Shown here piece by piece: positions 1 to 12,500 of a DNA stretch of 64,000 bases. A program made the position numbers and the translations under genes. Origin of the DNA: Dendrophyllia cribrosa (taxonomy: Eukaryota; Cnidaria; Anthozoa; Scleractinia; Dendrophylliidae); the NCBI GenBank assembly GCA_024195265.1, contig JAJLRJ010000013.1, positions 6,162,075-6,226,074 on the forward strand, read 5' to 3'. The notes beneath the pieces were generated by a model. That model had not been told where the DNA came from, made no database searches, and saw only the letters and a program-made list of their open reading frames with translations. Positions within the stretch are counted from its first letter, which is position 1. Each line of letters begins with the position of its first letter.

Positions 1-360
1 GTAAGAAATGTATGGAGCTGCCATCTTGGTGTACCACTTTGGTACACCAACATGGCGGCCAAAAATTCAAAGCCTTAATTACACCAAAAATCTCATCACA
101 AAATATTGTATTCACTTAACGTGCCATTAAATCGGCTCATAAGCATCTATAATTCAAAAATAACTTTCAACTGGTTCAATTTTGTTGATTTTCACGGCTT
201 ATTTGAAATAGCGTGACGGATTGCGTGACACATTTAAAACCTTTATAAATCGGAAGCAAAACATCGTTAAAACCTGAAACGTTTTGTGAAAGATTATAAC
301 ACTGGTATCCATATACCATGTTAGAAACAGCTTTGTAGAATGTATACTTTAGATTTTTGA
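1..360. repeat. Dispersed repeat, copy A (partner at 54598-54960)
   Basis: Much of this stretch reappears in the same orientation near 54598-54960. Shared phrases include 'cttaattacaccaaaaa', 'cctgaaacgttttgtgaaag' and 'atgttagaaacagctttgta'. The copies differ by scattered substitutions and small indels, so the duplication is old. The left end may lie outside the window. From 360 to 993 I see no gene or further repeat that I can name. Confidence 0.7.
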
Positions 361-993
361 ATTTTTATGACGTCATGTGACGTCATGTGCACAGACGCAC
401 AGCTGATGTCATAGAGAATTTGTTTACTCGGCTCATCCTCGGTGTAAAAACCTGCCAACTTACGAGTGACGTAAAACAAAGAAAACAAAAGGTACTGAAA
501 CAATAGAGTGCAAGAAAACAAGGGTAGAAAACTAAGAAAAAAGTCACAGGTTTTTACACCGAGGTAAACCCGTTTTCTCTGTTTCCTCCAACATGGCGGA
601 CAGGTTTGAAAATATAGACGACATTATTGGGTCTTTCTGCATGTACCGATATCCATGAACCACTCATTGTCTTCTATTGTTTGTGAGGTATTGTATTTTT
701 GGTCTTGTTTTGCATATGTATTGTTGTCGTTCTTTGTTCCTTTTGTTTTACGTAATATGTGCTCCGGTACATGCAGAATCTACCAGATTATTCCAGAAAG
801 GGCAAGTGAAGGCATCGACAAAATGTTAGCAGAAGCTATTGAAAATTGAGAAAAAGACGAAACCGAAGCGAAAAAGTAGTTTTGTGATTATGATCACAGT
901 CGAGTGCAACGAGGCTAGTTTTTCTTATCAAACAGATACTGATTCCATTTTGACGAGCGTCTGTTATTGGTGTAATACTCTAAGACATGCAAT

Positions 994-3900
994 CTACATA
1001 TCTAAAGATTGTGATGAGGCATTGTTGTCCATTAATTGACAATCGTTCCCCACCAGGACCCCCCATGGGGAACAAATCCATGGATCATCCGTGGTCGATT
1101 GCCAGGCCAACAACTCCTGACGTAGCTCTTTTAACTCTTTTTGATAAAGTGGTTCGTCAATTAAGTTTGTCAGTTCTTTGGGGTCAGAGTTCAAGTCATA
1201 CATCTCCCACTGTGCTCGGTAATAGTACTGATGTAATTTGCGAATCCATCGCGTTGGACTCTTCATCCGGGTGTGTTCCAGAAGATCCTTGTATGTAAAT
1301 GACGTAAAAATGTCCAAGGCAATGGGGTAGGGCATCTTGTACCACAGGTTATGAATGAGCTTCAGATTTTTCTTTTGTATCACTCTCATCGGATAATACA
1401 TTGTCACTTCATGCAAATTGTGACTTGCAAACACAGTGTCCCACCCAGATTTTGGTTCTTCTTTCAACACTGGTAGCACAGACTTACCCGTCAGTTGAAC
1501 CTTATGAGGTCCGAAAACCTTGTAAGCAGGATAATCGATGCCAAACCATTCCAAGACAGTAGGTACTATATCCACGAGGCTTACGAATGCATCGCTTAAC
1601 TGGTTCCAGCGTTCAGGGGCGTAAGGCGACGACACGAGGTAGGGCTCTGCCATGCCTGGTGATTATAAAGAAAGAATCAACTTTCTGTATGGCTTTATTC
1701 CATTTATCAAGCATCAATTCAAACTGAATTGTACAGCTAGTTTTCTTGTTGTTGTTAACAAATAATAAGGAAATATGGCTGCTGTTTGCGTGGGCCATAC
1801 TACAAGTGAAACGTTGTTCAACTCAGAACACTGATAGACCGCGAGGGAGCTGGGGACGCGTCAGATATATACCTGGATTATAAAGATTGGTCTTCGCGCC
1901 AGGGAATGGGATACCATTATCAGAGCTGAATATAACCAGGGTGTTGTCCTCAAATCCTGCCTGACGAAGCTCCTCTAAGATCAGCCCGATCCCCTGGTCT
2001 AGCCGGCTAATTGAAGTGTACTGATTGGCTATTTCTTGTCTGGCCGCAAGAGTGTCTGGTACGAAGAAAGGGACGGTAACTTCCTCAGGGGAGTAGTGAA
2101 GTGGCGTCCAATCGGATATCAGGCCCATGCCCGGCTCACCATTTCCAAATTTCTCGCAGAACCCACCTACAGCAAGCAAAAAAAAAAAGGTAGTCGAGGA
2201 CTGCATGTTGTTAATGCTGTAAAAAGAAAATTGGTATTCCTGTGTTACCAGACCTCATGCAACCTGTGTAAAATGGGTTATTCCAGAAAAACCACCCTCC
2301 CGCATGGATTCTTAACCCAGAGACCACCCCCCCAACATAAGATCACAACATAATTCAATTCAGCAACTTGTTTTTATTATGTTTTCTAAAATTTTCGACT
2401 TTCCTGTGCATATAGAATGCCATTCTAATCCGGAAAGATGATTCGCATAATTCTTTCGCTTATCAAAACAACAGTTCTGAATGGTCAAAGTTACAGAAAT
2501 GAAATGCTGGCGGCATTCACTTGAATCGTGAGTTCGGATAGCTCGATAGTCAGCAAACAAACACTTCGATTCACAGCCCGTCTTTTCACTAAAACCGTTT
2601 TCCAAACCACGAAAACACCTGCCTAAAATAATCTTTGAAAACAATACTTGGCAACATTTGGCGAAAGCTGTGCTTGGTAAAGCAGTAAAAAGAACGAGAA
2701 AGCATCGTTTACTTTCCCACGGATCGAAAACGCGTACGTATAAACAGAACTGCGTTGACAATCAAGTCGTCCAATCCGAAGCTATCCGAACTGTCTCATC
2801 GTACAGCAATCGGGAGAACTTGGCATAACTTCGTGTAAATTCAATTAATTCCGATGGTGGTTTTAACTTACATACTCTATGACATAGTGGTTCTGGCTTT
2901 CAACCAGTAGTAACCACAAAAAAAAAACAGCAATGCTTTGTAGCTATGATTCGATTGTTTAGTATGTTGGCGAAGTGCTACTACGTCATTTCGGGACCGA
3001 AGACTATTTTTAAATCCACTTTTTATCGACCAGTGATGTAGACTGACGTTTTTGGATGCAAACCAGCATAACGTGTTTTGTCAACTTAAAATTGTATTTC
3101 TTCGCTTTCAAAACCATCAGAAATTGTGGGGGGGGGGGGGGGGGGGGGGGGGGAGGGGTTGAGAGGATCAGTTCGCCTCAAATAGTGCAAAGTTTGGTTC
3201 TTACTTTTTAGACTCGTAATCCTACCGTTTGTGTGACAAAATATAACAGACTATATAACAACGAAGCTGTTGAGCAGTCGGCTCGCCTCTGTGACGTCAG
3301 TTGTTCGGGTTTTTCTATCGAATTATATGAAGTGGGAATTTAAGAACAATTTTATAATCTTACCGTATTTACTTTCTGGGTCACAGCGATGTGGGTCCAT
3401 GAAACCGATATACAAGAAAAATGGTCGAGAATCACTCTGTGATCCTTGAAAAAACTCACGAGCCAAGTCTTTCATGTGTGTGATGTTACGTGCGCACTGT
3501 AAAAGTTTGCAGTTCAGTTCTGTGTAGGAAAAATTAAATGGATAAACCTGAAAAAAAGGAGAGACTAAATCAGGTGGCTGCTTCACATACAAGGTTTCAA
3601 CTGTCGCGTGAAGCTGCCATTTTGAAAGTAGGGCAATTTGAGGATCTCCGTAAGCTAGCAGAGATTGGATATTTCCTATGTTGACCCTTTCACAGTCAAT
3701 TATGGAGACATGTAGTGTAGTTCCAGTAGTTCTAACTTTTGAATCTGTGGATGAAATCCTATGGTGTAACCATTCAAATGAAACCTCTTCAGTAGTACTT
3801 TTGCATGGTACCATTTGTTCTAACTTTTGAGTCTGTGGATGAAATCCTATGGTGTGACCATTCAAATGAAACCTCTTGAGCTGTACTTTTGCATGTTACC

Positions 3901-5891
3901 ATTTATTCTAACTTTTGAGTCTGTCCATGAAATCCTATGGTGTGACCATTCAAATGAAACCTCTTAAGCAGTAGTACTTTTGCATGGAATAAAATTCAAT
4001 TTGAAATAAAACTTGTTGTTGTTGTTGTTGACTTTTTTTTCAATATTATACAAAATGAAATTTGGAATTTTGGTTGAATTTTGATGTTTGGCACACTTGG
4101 GAAATAAAGGGTTAAAGTGACAAGGTGACGTATTTTAGTATCAAGTGAAATCTAAAAATAATGAGTCTATTCTATTAACAATCAATATACGGGTGAAAGT
4201 TGATAGCAACTTGAAAAAATTGTTCATGTCTATTGTAAAAATAAAGAAAAGCTGATTATTCTCATATCTCGTTGTTCACGAATCGCCTGATATTAGTCTG
4301 TTCTGACACCATTGCTAGAGTAAATTAAATGTACTTAGTTACATATTTAGTACAGGCTTGACCAAAATACTCAAATTCTCTTGACATTACCAATTTGAGT
4401 TTGTGGTAAATACTAAGGCGGCTTTTGTATCTAAAACGCCTTCTGCCGAGCAGTGATAACATTTGTCTGCAAGTACAGCGTAATACAGTCTTTCTTTAAA
4501 TAGACTGTTGACAGTCTCCTATTTTTCCGTGTGATCAATCAAGGACGATCGCCAGTTCGAGTTGCCGCCATTTTGGTTTTTCATGGCAAGCGAAGCAACG
4601 CCCATCCCCCCGGGATTTTTGCACTCTCTCCAGTTTTCGCTCGCCATGAAAAACCAACTCGTACTTGCAATAAACCTCGACTGATAACATGAAAAAATAG
4701 GGGACTGTGGACAGTCTATTTTTCAAAAGGGATGCACCGAATGTAGTCTCCTACCGTGACCCCAGTAGCCGTTATTTTTGTCGTCAAGCAATAGGAGACA
4801 AATAACGGCCGTGTAGGAGACTAGAGACTGTAATATTCACCATTATATTCACTAGTTATGTGTTAAAAATTATTAATATAAATATTCACCGTTTCAGGCC
4901 CAACATGTTTCTTGCCAATGATTCCTGTTCGCACGTTTGCTTCCTGCAACAAAAGAGGCAGACTCTTCACTGCGTCAAAAGAGTTAAAGTGGTGAAACTG
5001 ATGATGAAGACCGTACATGCCATTTTGATGCTGTGGTAGGCCTGAAAAAGAAACGTTTGTTCAGTCAGTGTACGGCTGAAATAACGAAATAACGCTTACC
5101 TAATTTTCATGTTCCATCACCAAAATTATTAATGCTACCCAATATATCCATAATATCTCGGATAAAAATATTCTACAGAGGTAAAGTGCTGTTATTTCCC
5201 ATGGCCCCCTGTCATTTTACAAGTGTTTTTTTTTTTCGAGTTATCGAATTTCCCAAAGTGATGACAAACTCAATATTAATGTGAGCTATCATGTTGACTG
5301 CCTAGCCTGCGCTGATTCATTTATAGGGCAAAATTTCCAAAATTTCCCCTTCCCTTATTTCCCTTCGCGCGCGCTTCTTCGAAATGCCGCTCCATAAATT
5401 CAAAAAACTCTCCCTTTCTCCCTTTCTCCCCCTCGCGCGCGCGCGTCCACGAAATTTCACCCGAAAATAAACTGGCGCCTGCTTCGCAGGCTATCGACTG
5501 CCGAGATTTTGAATGTTACAAATACGTTAATCGTATATTTATCCACGTTTCGTCACGAACATGATTATTTGTCTTTACCTGTTAAAATGGTTGATCTGCT
5601 CGGAGAACAACTACTCACTGATGTAAACGCATTCCTGAAAATCACACTCCGTTTTGCTAGTGCGTTGATGTTTGGAGTTTTGCATACTGTGTTATTGTAA
5701 ACTTGAGTTTCAAAGCCTGCATCATCGCCGATCAATACCAAAACATTCTTCCGTTTATTGGCAGATCCTTGTATGGGAGGCGTCGTTAGGAGCAAAATTG
5801 ATACAAAAACAAATCCTTTTGATGGCGAACGAAACTTGCAATTGCGAATTATCTGCAAAGCCCCCATTTCTGTAAGTGATATGGCGATCAT
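994..5891 (-). CDS. SGSH: N-sulphoglucosamine sulphohydrolase (heparan N-sulfatase), five exons
   Basis: Exons on the minus strand are 5891-5579, 5041-4890, 3547-3364, 2166-1873 and 1655-994 (stop included), giving about 534 residues against about 502 in human SGSH. All junctions have GT/AG ends and keep frame: residue 105 Gly is split as G|GC, the third junction as G|GT (Tyr-Gly-Gly) and the fourth as G|GC. An N-terminal hydrophobic stretch (about residues 26-42) fits a signal peptide. The metal-binding DD is at 56-57, and the sulfatase signature CSPSR has Cys95, the residue normally converted to formylglycine. DPHRC and SDNGIPFPG motifs follow. The family enzyme removes N-sulphate from heparan sulphate in lysosomes. 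The start at 5891 is the first Met; Met9 is an alternative. No truncation or frameshift was seen. Introns hold repeats and a poly-G tract. Confidence 0.94.
3128..3153. repeat. Poly-G tract
   Basis: A run of 26 G is followed by A and GGGG, inside SGSH intron 3. Similar runs occur at 30570, 31848 and 41601. Length is likely to vary between reads or individuals. Confidence 0.9.
3681..4117. repeat. MITE-like repeat family 1, copy with three internal 88-bp units
   Basis: The copy begins near 'gaccctttcac' plus 'agtcaattatggagacatg' and ends near 'gcacacttgggaaataaagg'. These ends are roughly inverted relative to each other (AACCCTTTCACTCCC-like). Inside, a unit starting 'ttctaacttttga' repeats at 3730, 3818 and 3906, an 88-bp period. 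Other copies lie at 7041, 21306, 29998 and 33893. It sits in SGSH intron 2. When translated it gives a recurring [15 protein letters not shown] string that is repeat sequence, not a protein domain. Confidence 0.85.
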
Positions 5892-6569
5892 GTGATCCCC
5901 TCCTGATTTTATAGCAACTCAACATTGCCGCTGAGACTTTTAGGGTATCTATGAGGATATTTTAGGACCCCATATAAATTTGATTAGAAACTGATGCCTA
6001 GAAACGAAAATGGAGCCAAAAGGTATTTCTAGTTCAATCATACAACACCATGTGTTCAAACAATATTCATACTGTGATAAGATGATATGTTATAAAAAAT
6101 GTAGTTATGTCACGAAATAATATAGAGCCGGGCACTGAATGTGTTAACATTTTGCGAAAACAATTGTAGACTCATTAAAACACTGCAAACGTTCAAGAAA
6201 ATATTCATGGTTTTCAGAAAAGGAAATGTAAAAATTAAGATTCGATAGAAATGAACTAATTAAGTGCGTTTCTTCCTTTAATATAACGTATTTATAAAGG
6301 AAATCTCCAATAGAAAAGCTCAACTGAGCTTACTGAGATCTCCTGCTACCATTTTAGAACATAAATATGTAAGTATGTAAGAAAATGTGGCTAATAAATA
6401 AATAAATATCAACTTCGTTCCCAAAGTCTTTCTAAATCTATTCATGGCGCGTACGCGCGCGCATACGAGAAGCGAGCGGAAATTCACGAAGTTCATAAAT
6501 TGCGCAACCGGAAGCGCGGTTGCTCGGCACATGACGTGTCGCATGTGTTCCAACCATAGAAAATCAAAG
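5892..6569. promoter_or_regulatory. Shared upstream region of divergent SGSH and SLC35E1 genes
   Basis: The start codons of SGSH (minus, 5891) and the SLC35E1-type gene (plus, 6570) are 678 bp apart, head to head. The side near 6440-6490 is rich in CG dinucleotides (gcgcgtacgcgcgcgc), unlike the AT-rich surroundings. This fits a bidirectional CpG-type promoter. No TATA box was identified with confidence, and transcription start sites are not visible from sequence. Confidence 0.5.
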
Positions 6570-9500
6570 ATGGCGGTGGGATTTCGTGCGGAAGCTTTTC
6601 GAATAATTCTTTTATGTTCTCTTTGGTACACGATCAGCTCGACAAACAATGTTATTGGCAAGAAAATTTTAAACGATTTTCCCTTTCCTGTCACTATGGC
6701 ATTTGTTCAGCTGCTCTCTACAGCGTTATATTTATCTCCAACTCTTCACATCTGGAAAATTCCTCGTATGCGATCTATACCTAAATCCAGTCTTCTTACA
6801 TTGATTTTACCGCTTTCCTTTGGAAAGGGGTTTTCTTCGATTGCAAGCCATGTTAGTATATGGAAAGTACCTGTTTCTTACGCTCATACCGGTAAGTATT
6901 TGAAATTTTCATGTTTGTTTTAATTCATTACAGTTCAGCTACATGAATGTAAGAAATGTACTGTAGGATCTAAAAAAATAAATGTATTTAAGAAAAATCC
7001 TAAAATATTGAAAAACACATGGGACCATGCAAAAATACTGCTGAAGAGGTTTCATTTGAATGGTCACACCATAGGATTTCATCCACAGACTCAAAAGTTA
7101 GAACAAATGGTACCATGCAAAAGTACTACTGAAGAGGTTTCATTTGAATGGTCACACCATAGGATTTCATCCACAGACTCAAAACTGTTAGAACTACATT
7201 ACTGTACATGTCTTCATACATTGTAATTGACTCTGGTAGTACGTACATGTAAGGGTAAAACCCTAACCCTAACCCTAACCCTAAATCTTGCCTGTTAGCT
7301 TAATAAACTGTGACTGATCAATCTGAAACCATCAGTCTAGTCGTACTGAGTGTCTTCTATTCGAATAATGTTAAAACTCAGAAGTCCCATGGAGCGTTGC
7401 TATGAGATAGTGGGCTCTCGGGTTACCAAGATCTTGGTTTGTTCAACTGGGATCTCGCTAACTGGGCTGGAACTGTTCCCATATGAACAGGCCACCTTGG
7501 TTACCAGAATGACAAAATATGCATGTGTTTCTGGTGAAGGAGAGCAAGATTAGCATTATTTCCAAGTTGTGTTTCCAAGTCTCGTAGATTTTTTTTCTTA
7601 ATCATTGACATGACACAATCATGTCATAAACATCAGTTGATGTGCAGCATAAAGATACATGTGCCAGTAATTTTCACACCTCTATTTGGTTTTAATCACT
7701 GTCTATTGACAACTACCAGTTAAATGGCAATATAATATTATATCTTAAAGGGAGGGTTTCACGGTTCGGCGCATGTGCAAGCTATGGCGTAAGCCATTTA
7801 AGACTCATTGTAATATTCTGGGCCAAATAAACCAGCCAAAGTTTCGAGAACTCAACTTCCTTTATTCTAGCTACTGACAACCTGTTTCATCCGAATCGAT
7901 CTGTTGGAAAACTACTGGAGGAGCGGTTACACAGCTCATAACATACCACACTCCCCCACTTAGTCACGAAAACTATCTTAATAAATCAACATCAAACTCA
8001 TCTTACAGTTCTTAAGTGTCTCTGTCCTAATAACCTAATAAGTCACTTAGTAACAAAATCAGCCAAGTATCGAGGGGCGTGTCTGTTCCTACTAGGGTAG
8101 CGCCTTTCTAGGACTTCTTGTGAAGCAGATTGCACAGGTTCCATAGGTGGTCTCGGGGTTTCTTTCAGCTGCAATTCTGGCTTTTCAGCTTCCAACGGTG
8201 CTGAAATCGTGTCTTCCCGGACCTCCTCTTGATTAGCAGTGGATGCTTGGGGAACGCTGGACCGCTGTATGAGGTGGTCTTGGTGCCTTTTCAACAGTCG
8301 CCCATCTTCCAGTTGAACTGCAAATGAAGTTGGACCAATCGACTGTTTCAAAACGCCCGGCATCCACTTCGGTCCTCTTCTGAAGTTGCTTGCGTAAACT
8401 GTTTCTCCTTCGAGCATGGTACGTTCCTTAGCATGCCAGTCATGTGCCTGTTTCTGAGAAGCCTGGCTTTGTCGCACTTTCCTTCCAATTTCTGGGTAGA
8501 CTAAATCTAGTCTCGATCTGGGTTTCCTTCCTAGGAGTAATTCTGCTGGCGACACTCCTGTTGAAGTCTGAGGGGTGATTCTGTAACGAGCTAGAAATCG
8601 CGAAACTCGCGTCTCCACACTTCCTCCATTCATCTTCTTCATCCCCTCCTTAAATGTTTGAACCGCTCTTTCTGCCATTCCGTTTGATGCAGGGTGATAG
8701 GGTGCGGTTTTGATGTGACGAATTCCGTTCTGTTTGAGGAAATCTTCAAACTCTTCGCTTGTGAAGTTGCTGCCATTGTCTGTAACGACGGTTTCCGGCA
8801 GGCCATGTGTTGCAAAAGCGATTCTCAATTTCTCGATGGTTGCGCTCGATGTCGATGTGTTCATTGGAAACGCCTCCATCCATTTAGAGTGAGCATCTAC
8901 CACGATGAGGAACATCTTTCCAAGGAACGGACCTGCGTAGTCTAGGTGAAGTCGAACCCAGGGTTTATTAGGCCATTCCCAGGGATGTAAAGGAGCTTCT
9001 GGTGGTGACTTCCTGTTTTCCTGGCAAGGACTGCACTGGCGTACCTTCTGCTCCAAATCGGCATCCATTTTTGGCCACCACACGTAACTTCTCGCCAATG
9101 CCTTCATACGGCAAATTCCAGGGTGCGTCTCGTGTAACTCCTCTACCACTCTTGCTCTTTCTTTAGGGGGTACCACCACTCGATTGCCCCACAGCAGACA
9201 CCCATCTTGAACACTTAATTCATCTTTCCTAGTGAAATAGGGCTTTAATACTTCATCTGAGTTGTGAATAGGCCAACCTTGCTGTACATACTTGATCACT
9301 TGTGACAGTATCGGATCACACCTGGTTCCAGTTCTGATCTCATTCACACTTACTGGTGTCGAATTTAAAAGTTCCATTGCAAACACAGTTTCTGCAGGCA
9401 ACGGTGTAGTCGGCGGACTAACCGGCAAGGGTAGCCGGCTGAGGGCATCAGCATTGGCGTGTTCCGGTCCTGGTTTGTAATTAATGGAGTAGTTGTAGGT

Positions 9501-12500
9501 AGCCAGTGTCAAGGCCCAACGCTGAATTCTCGCTGCTGCCATGGTAGGTATAGCCTTCTTCTCATTAAACAATGATTCCAACGGTTTATGGTCAGTTACT
9601 AAGGTAAAATGTCTGCCGTAAATGTACTGGTGAAACTTCTTCACGCCAAATACCAGAGCGAGTGCTTCTCTTTCAAGGTTAGAGTAATTTCTTTCTGCCG
9701 TGGACAGTGTCCTAGAAGCATATGCGATTGGATGCTCCGAGCCATTATCCATTCGATGCGAGAGGACGGCTCCTAAACCATATTGGGACGCATCGCATGC
9801 CAAGGTTATCTTCTTCTGACTGTCGTAGTGGACTAGGAGTCTAGAGGACTTCAGGAATTCCTTTGATTGCTGGAATGCTTGCATCTGTTCTTTACCCCAA
9901 TGCCAGCGAGTCTCTTTACGCAGCAATTCATGCAATGGAGCCAAAACACTAGACAAGTTGGGTAGAAATTTCTGGTAGTAGTTGATCATGCCTAGGTACG
10001 ATTTGAGCTCCGACACATTCGTGGGCGCTGGAGCATTGGTAATAGCGTCGACTTTGTCTTCCAACGGTTGAATACCTTCCTTGCTGACCTTGTGACCCAG
10101 GTAGGTTACGTGAGGTTCCATGAACACACACTTGCTTTTCCGAAGTCGTAAGCCAGCGCTTGCTAGTCGTTTCAAGACTTCTTCCAGGTTGTTTAAGTGA
10201 TCTTCGTCACAAGCTCCGGACACTAGGATGTCATCCACCCGGACGATGACGTAAGGAATGTTCTGCAGTAGATTTTCCATGTTCCGCTGAAAGATTCCCG
10301 GTGCAGATGATATCCCGTAGGGTAGACGGTTGTATTGGAACAATCCTTTGTGCGTGTTGATAGTAGTGTACTGTTTAGATTCATCATCAAGAAGTAACTG
10401 CTGGTATGCCTGGCTCATGTCCAGTTTAGTAAATTTTTCGCCTCCTGCTAGAGTTGCTAAGAGATCTTCAACCTTTGGGATAGGATAACTGTCCAGCTTA
10501 GACTCTTGATTTACAGTTGTTTTGTAATCTCCACAGATGCGAATTGAGCCATCTGGTTTCAAAATAGGTACAATGGGGGCTGCCCATTCCGAGAACTGGA
10601 CAGGTTCAATTGTTCCCTCGTCTTGTAACCTCTTGAGTTCAGCCTCTACTTTCTCTGTCATGGCGTAAGGCACTGGTCTGGCCTTCAAAAACTTCGGTTT
10701 TGCCTCTTTTTCCACATGAATCTTTGCCTGCGGGCCCGTGAATGTTCCAAGTCCTTCTTGAAACACTTCCGAGTACTGATCAATCAATCTTCCAAGTGTA
10801 GACTCTTGGTTGTTTCCATCAACTTGCATTTTGAATAACTGCTTCCAGTTGAGAGTCAGAACTCTCAACCAGTCTCTTCCCAGTAAGTTAGGACCCGATC
10901 CTTCCACTACGAGTGTTCGCAGCTCCACTTCTTGTTTCTCATACTTTACCACAATGTTCACAGTTCCTAAGACCTTTACTAATTCACCTGTATACGTTCT
11001 GAGTTTCACTTTAGCGGTTCCCATCTGCGGTTGATTCTTCCCAGAATTTCCATCAATGATTCTCTTGTAGGTTTCTTCATTGATAATTGTAGCTGCAGCA
11101 CCAGTGTCAACTTCCATGCTTGTCTGAACTCCGTTTAGTTGTAGGTCGACTCGATACGGTTCTCTCTCCTTTGCGGCTATGTGAAACATTGTGTATTCTT
11201 CATATTCTTCCTCAGCCTCTTCTGCTGTCTCCAGGTGATGCGTGTTTCCAAATTTGCTGCTGCTTCGAGAGCCCACTTTACGTTTACTGCGGCATTTGCT
11301 TGCTTTGTGACCCTTTTTATGGCATCTATAGCACTCTTCTTCTTTATACCTGCACTTGTCGGCCTCGTGAAACTGACCTCCGCAACGATGGCATTCTTTA
11401 GATTGCTTCGGGATCCTCGGCGGCTGTTTCGGTGGCTCCTTGGTCACGCGGTTTACTTGTGGTTCTTTCGGTTTCTCATCTAGGTTTCCGTGCTTCAGAT
11501 CACGTGTGTTTCTGTCGGCAGTTTCCATTGCGGTGGCTAATTCCATTGCCTTCTTGAATTCCAAGTTACTTTCCGCTAGCAATCTCCGCTGTATGCGTTC
11601 ATCATTCACACCGCAAACCAGTCGATCACGGAGCATGTGTTCCAGTTGGTCGTTGAATTCGCAGTGCTCCGATAAATTCCTCAGTTCGGCGACATATTGC
11701 TGTATTGTTTCTCCCGGCTGGCGGAAACGGCTGTTAAATTTAAACCGATAGACGATTGAAGAGGGTCTCGGATTTAGATGATTCTTGACTAGTTTAACTA
11801 ACTCAGCAAACGACTTGTCGGTTGGCTTCCTTGGATTTACCAAATTCCTGATTAGCTTGTAAGTTTTCGCTCCACATACGCTTAGAAGTACCGCTCGCTT
11901 CTTGTTGTTGTCCGTAATTTCGTTCGCCGCGAAGTAGTTCTCGAGTCGTTCGGTGTACTCAATCCAGCTGTCGTTCTCGTTGTATTCCTCGACTTTCCCG
12001 ATCAATGCCATGTTTTTGTCCGTACCTCGTCGCCAATGTAATATTCTGGGCCAAATAAACCAGCCAAAGTTTCGAGAACTCAACTTCCTTTATTCTAGCT
12101 ACTGACAACCTGTTTCATCCGAATCGATCTGTTGGAAAACTACTGGAGGAGCGGTTACACAGCTCATAACATACCACACTCATTTAATTCAATACTTAGA
12201 CCAATCGGAAGCGAGTAAATAACTCTGCCTGTGAAAATGTCGCTGATTGAATTATGGATGATTATACATATCAATGTGCGCCATGAAAGCCAGCGTAGAA
12301 TAAATCCTTCGGGTCAAAGGTTTTATTCAGTGTTGACTTTGTCGGTGTACTCCGTTAAAATTTTCTGTGAATTTTGGTCATCCTTCGCTTTATTTGGACT
12401 AATTATAGTATGTGATTATTGAAGTAAATGTGAGTGCTTTTTTTAACCGATAAAATTGGCAAATAAGCGAATAAAGCATTTTAATCTGTGCACATGCGCC

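Larger units (their letters stand above)
7809..12178 (-). mobile_element. Complete Ty3/Gypsy LTR retrotransposon, 4370 bp
   Basis: The LTRs at 7809-7950 and 12037-12178 are each 142 bp and read identical by eye. Both have TG...CA ends on the element strand. The flanks carry a CTCAT duplication at 7804-7808 and 12179-12183. On the minus strand the 5' LTR is followed after two bases by a primer-binding-site-like TGGCGACGAGG (about 12025-12035). The 3' LTR is preceded by a purine tract AGTGGGGGAG (7951-7960). One gag-pol frame fills the interior. Identical LTRs imply a recent insertion. It is antisense to the host gene, in intron 1. Confidence 0.96.

Noticed and set aside
3323..3865. A 180-codon minus-strand frame covering SGSH exon 3 and beyond
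   Set aside because: Only 3364-3547 is exon. The rest reads through intron into MITE family 1, whose translation recurs at four other loci.
6444..6569. In-frame upstream Met of the SLC35E1-type gene (42 extra residues)
   Set aside because: The extra residues are Arg/Thr/Ser-rich, match nothing in the family and lie in CpG-rich promoter-like DNA. The Met at 6570 gives the expected N-terminus.
7261..7284. Chromosome end (telomere)
   Set aside because: There are only four CCCTAA units, with intron and gene sequence on both sides.
12012..12083. Start of the Gypsy ORF at the first Met inside the LTR
   Set aside because: It would place 24 codons in the 5' LTR and primer-binding site. The Met at 12011 follows the primer-binding site and starts the recognisable Gag.
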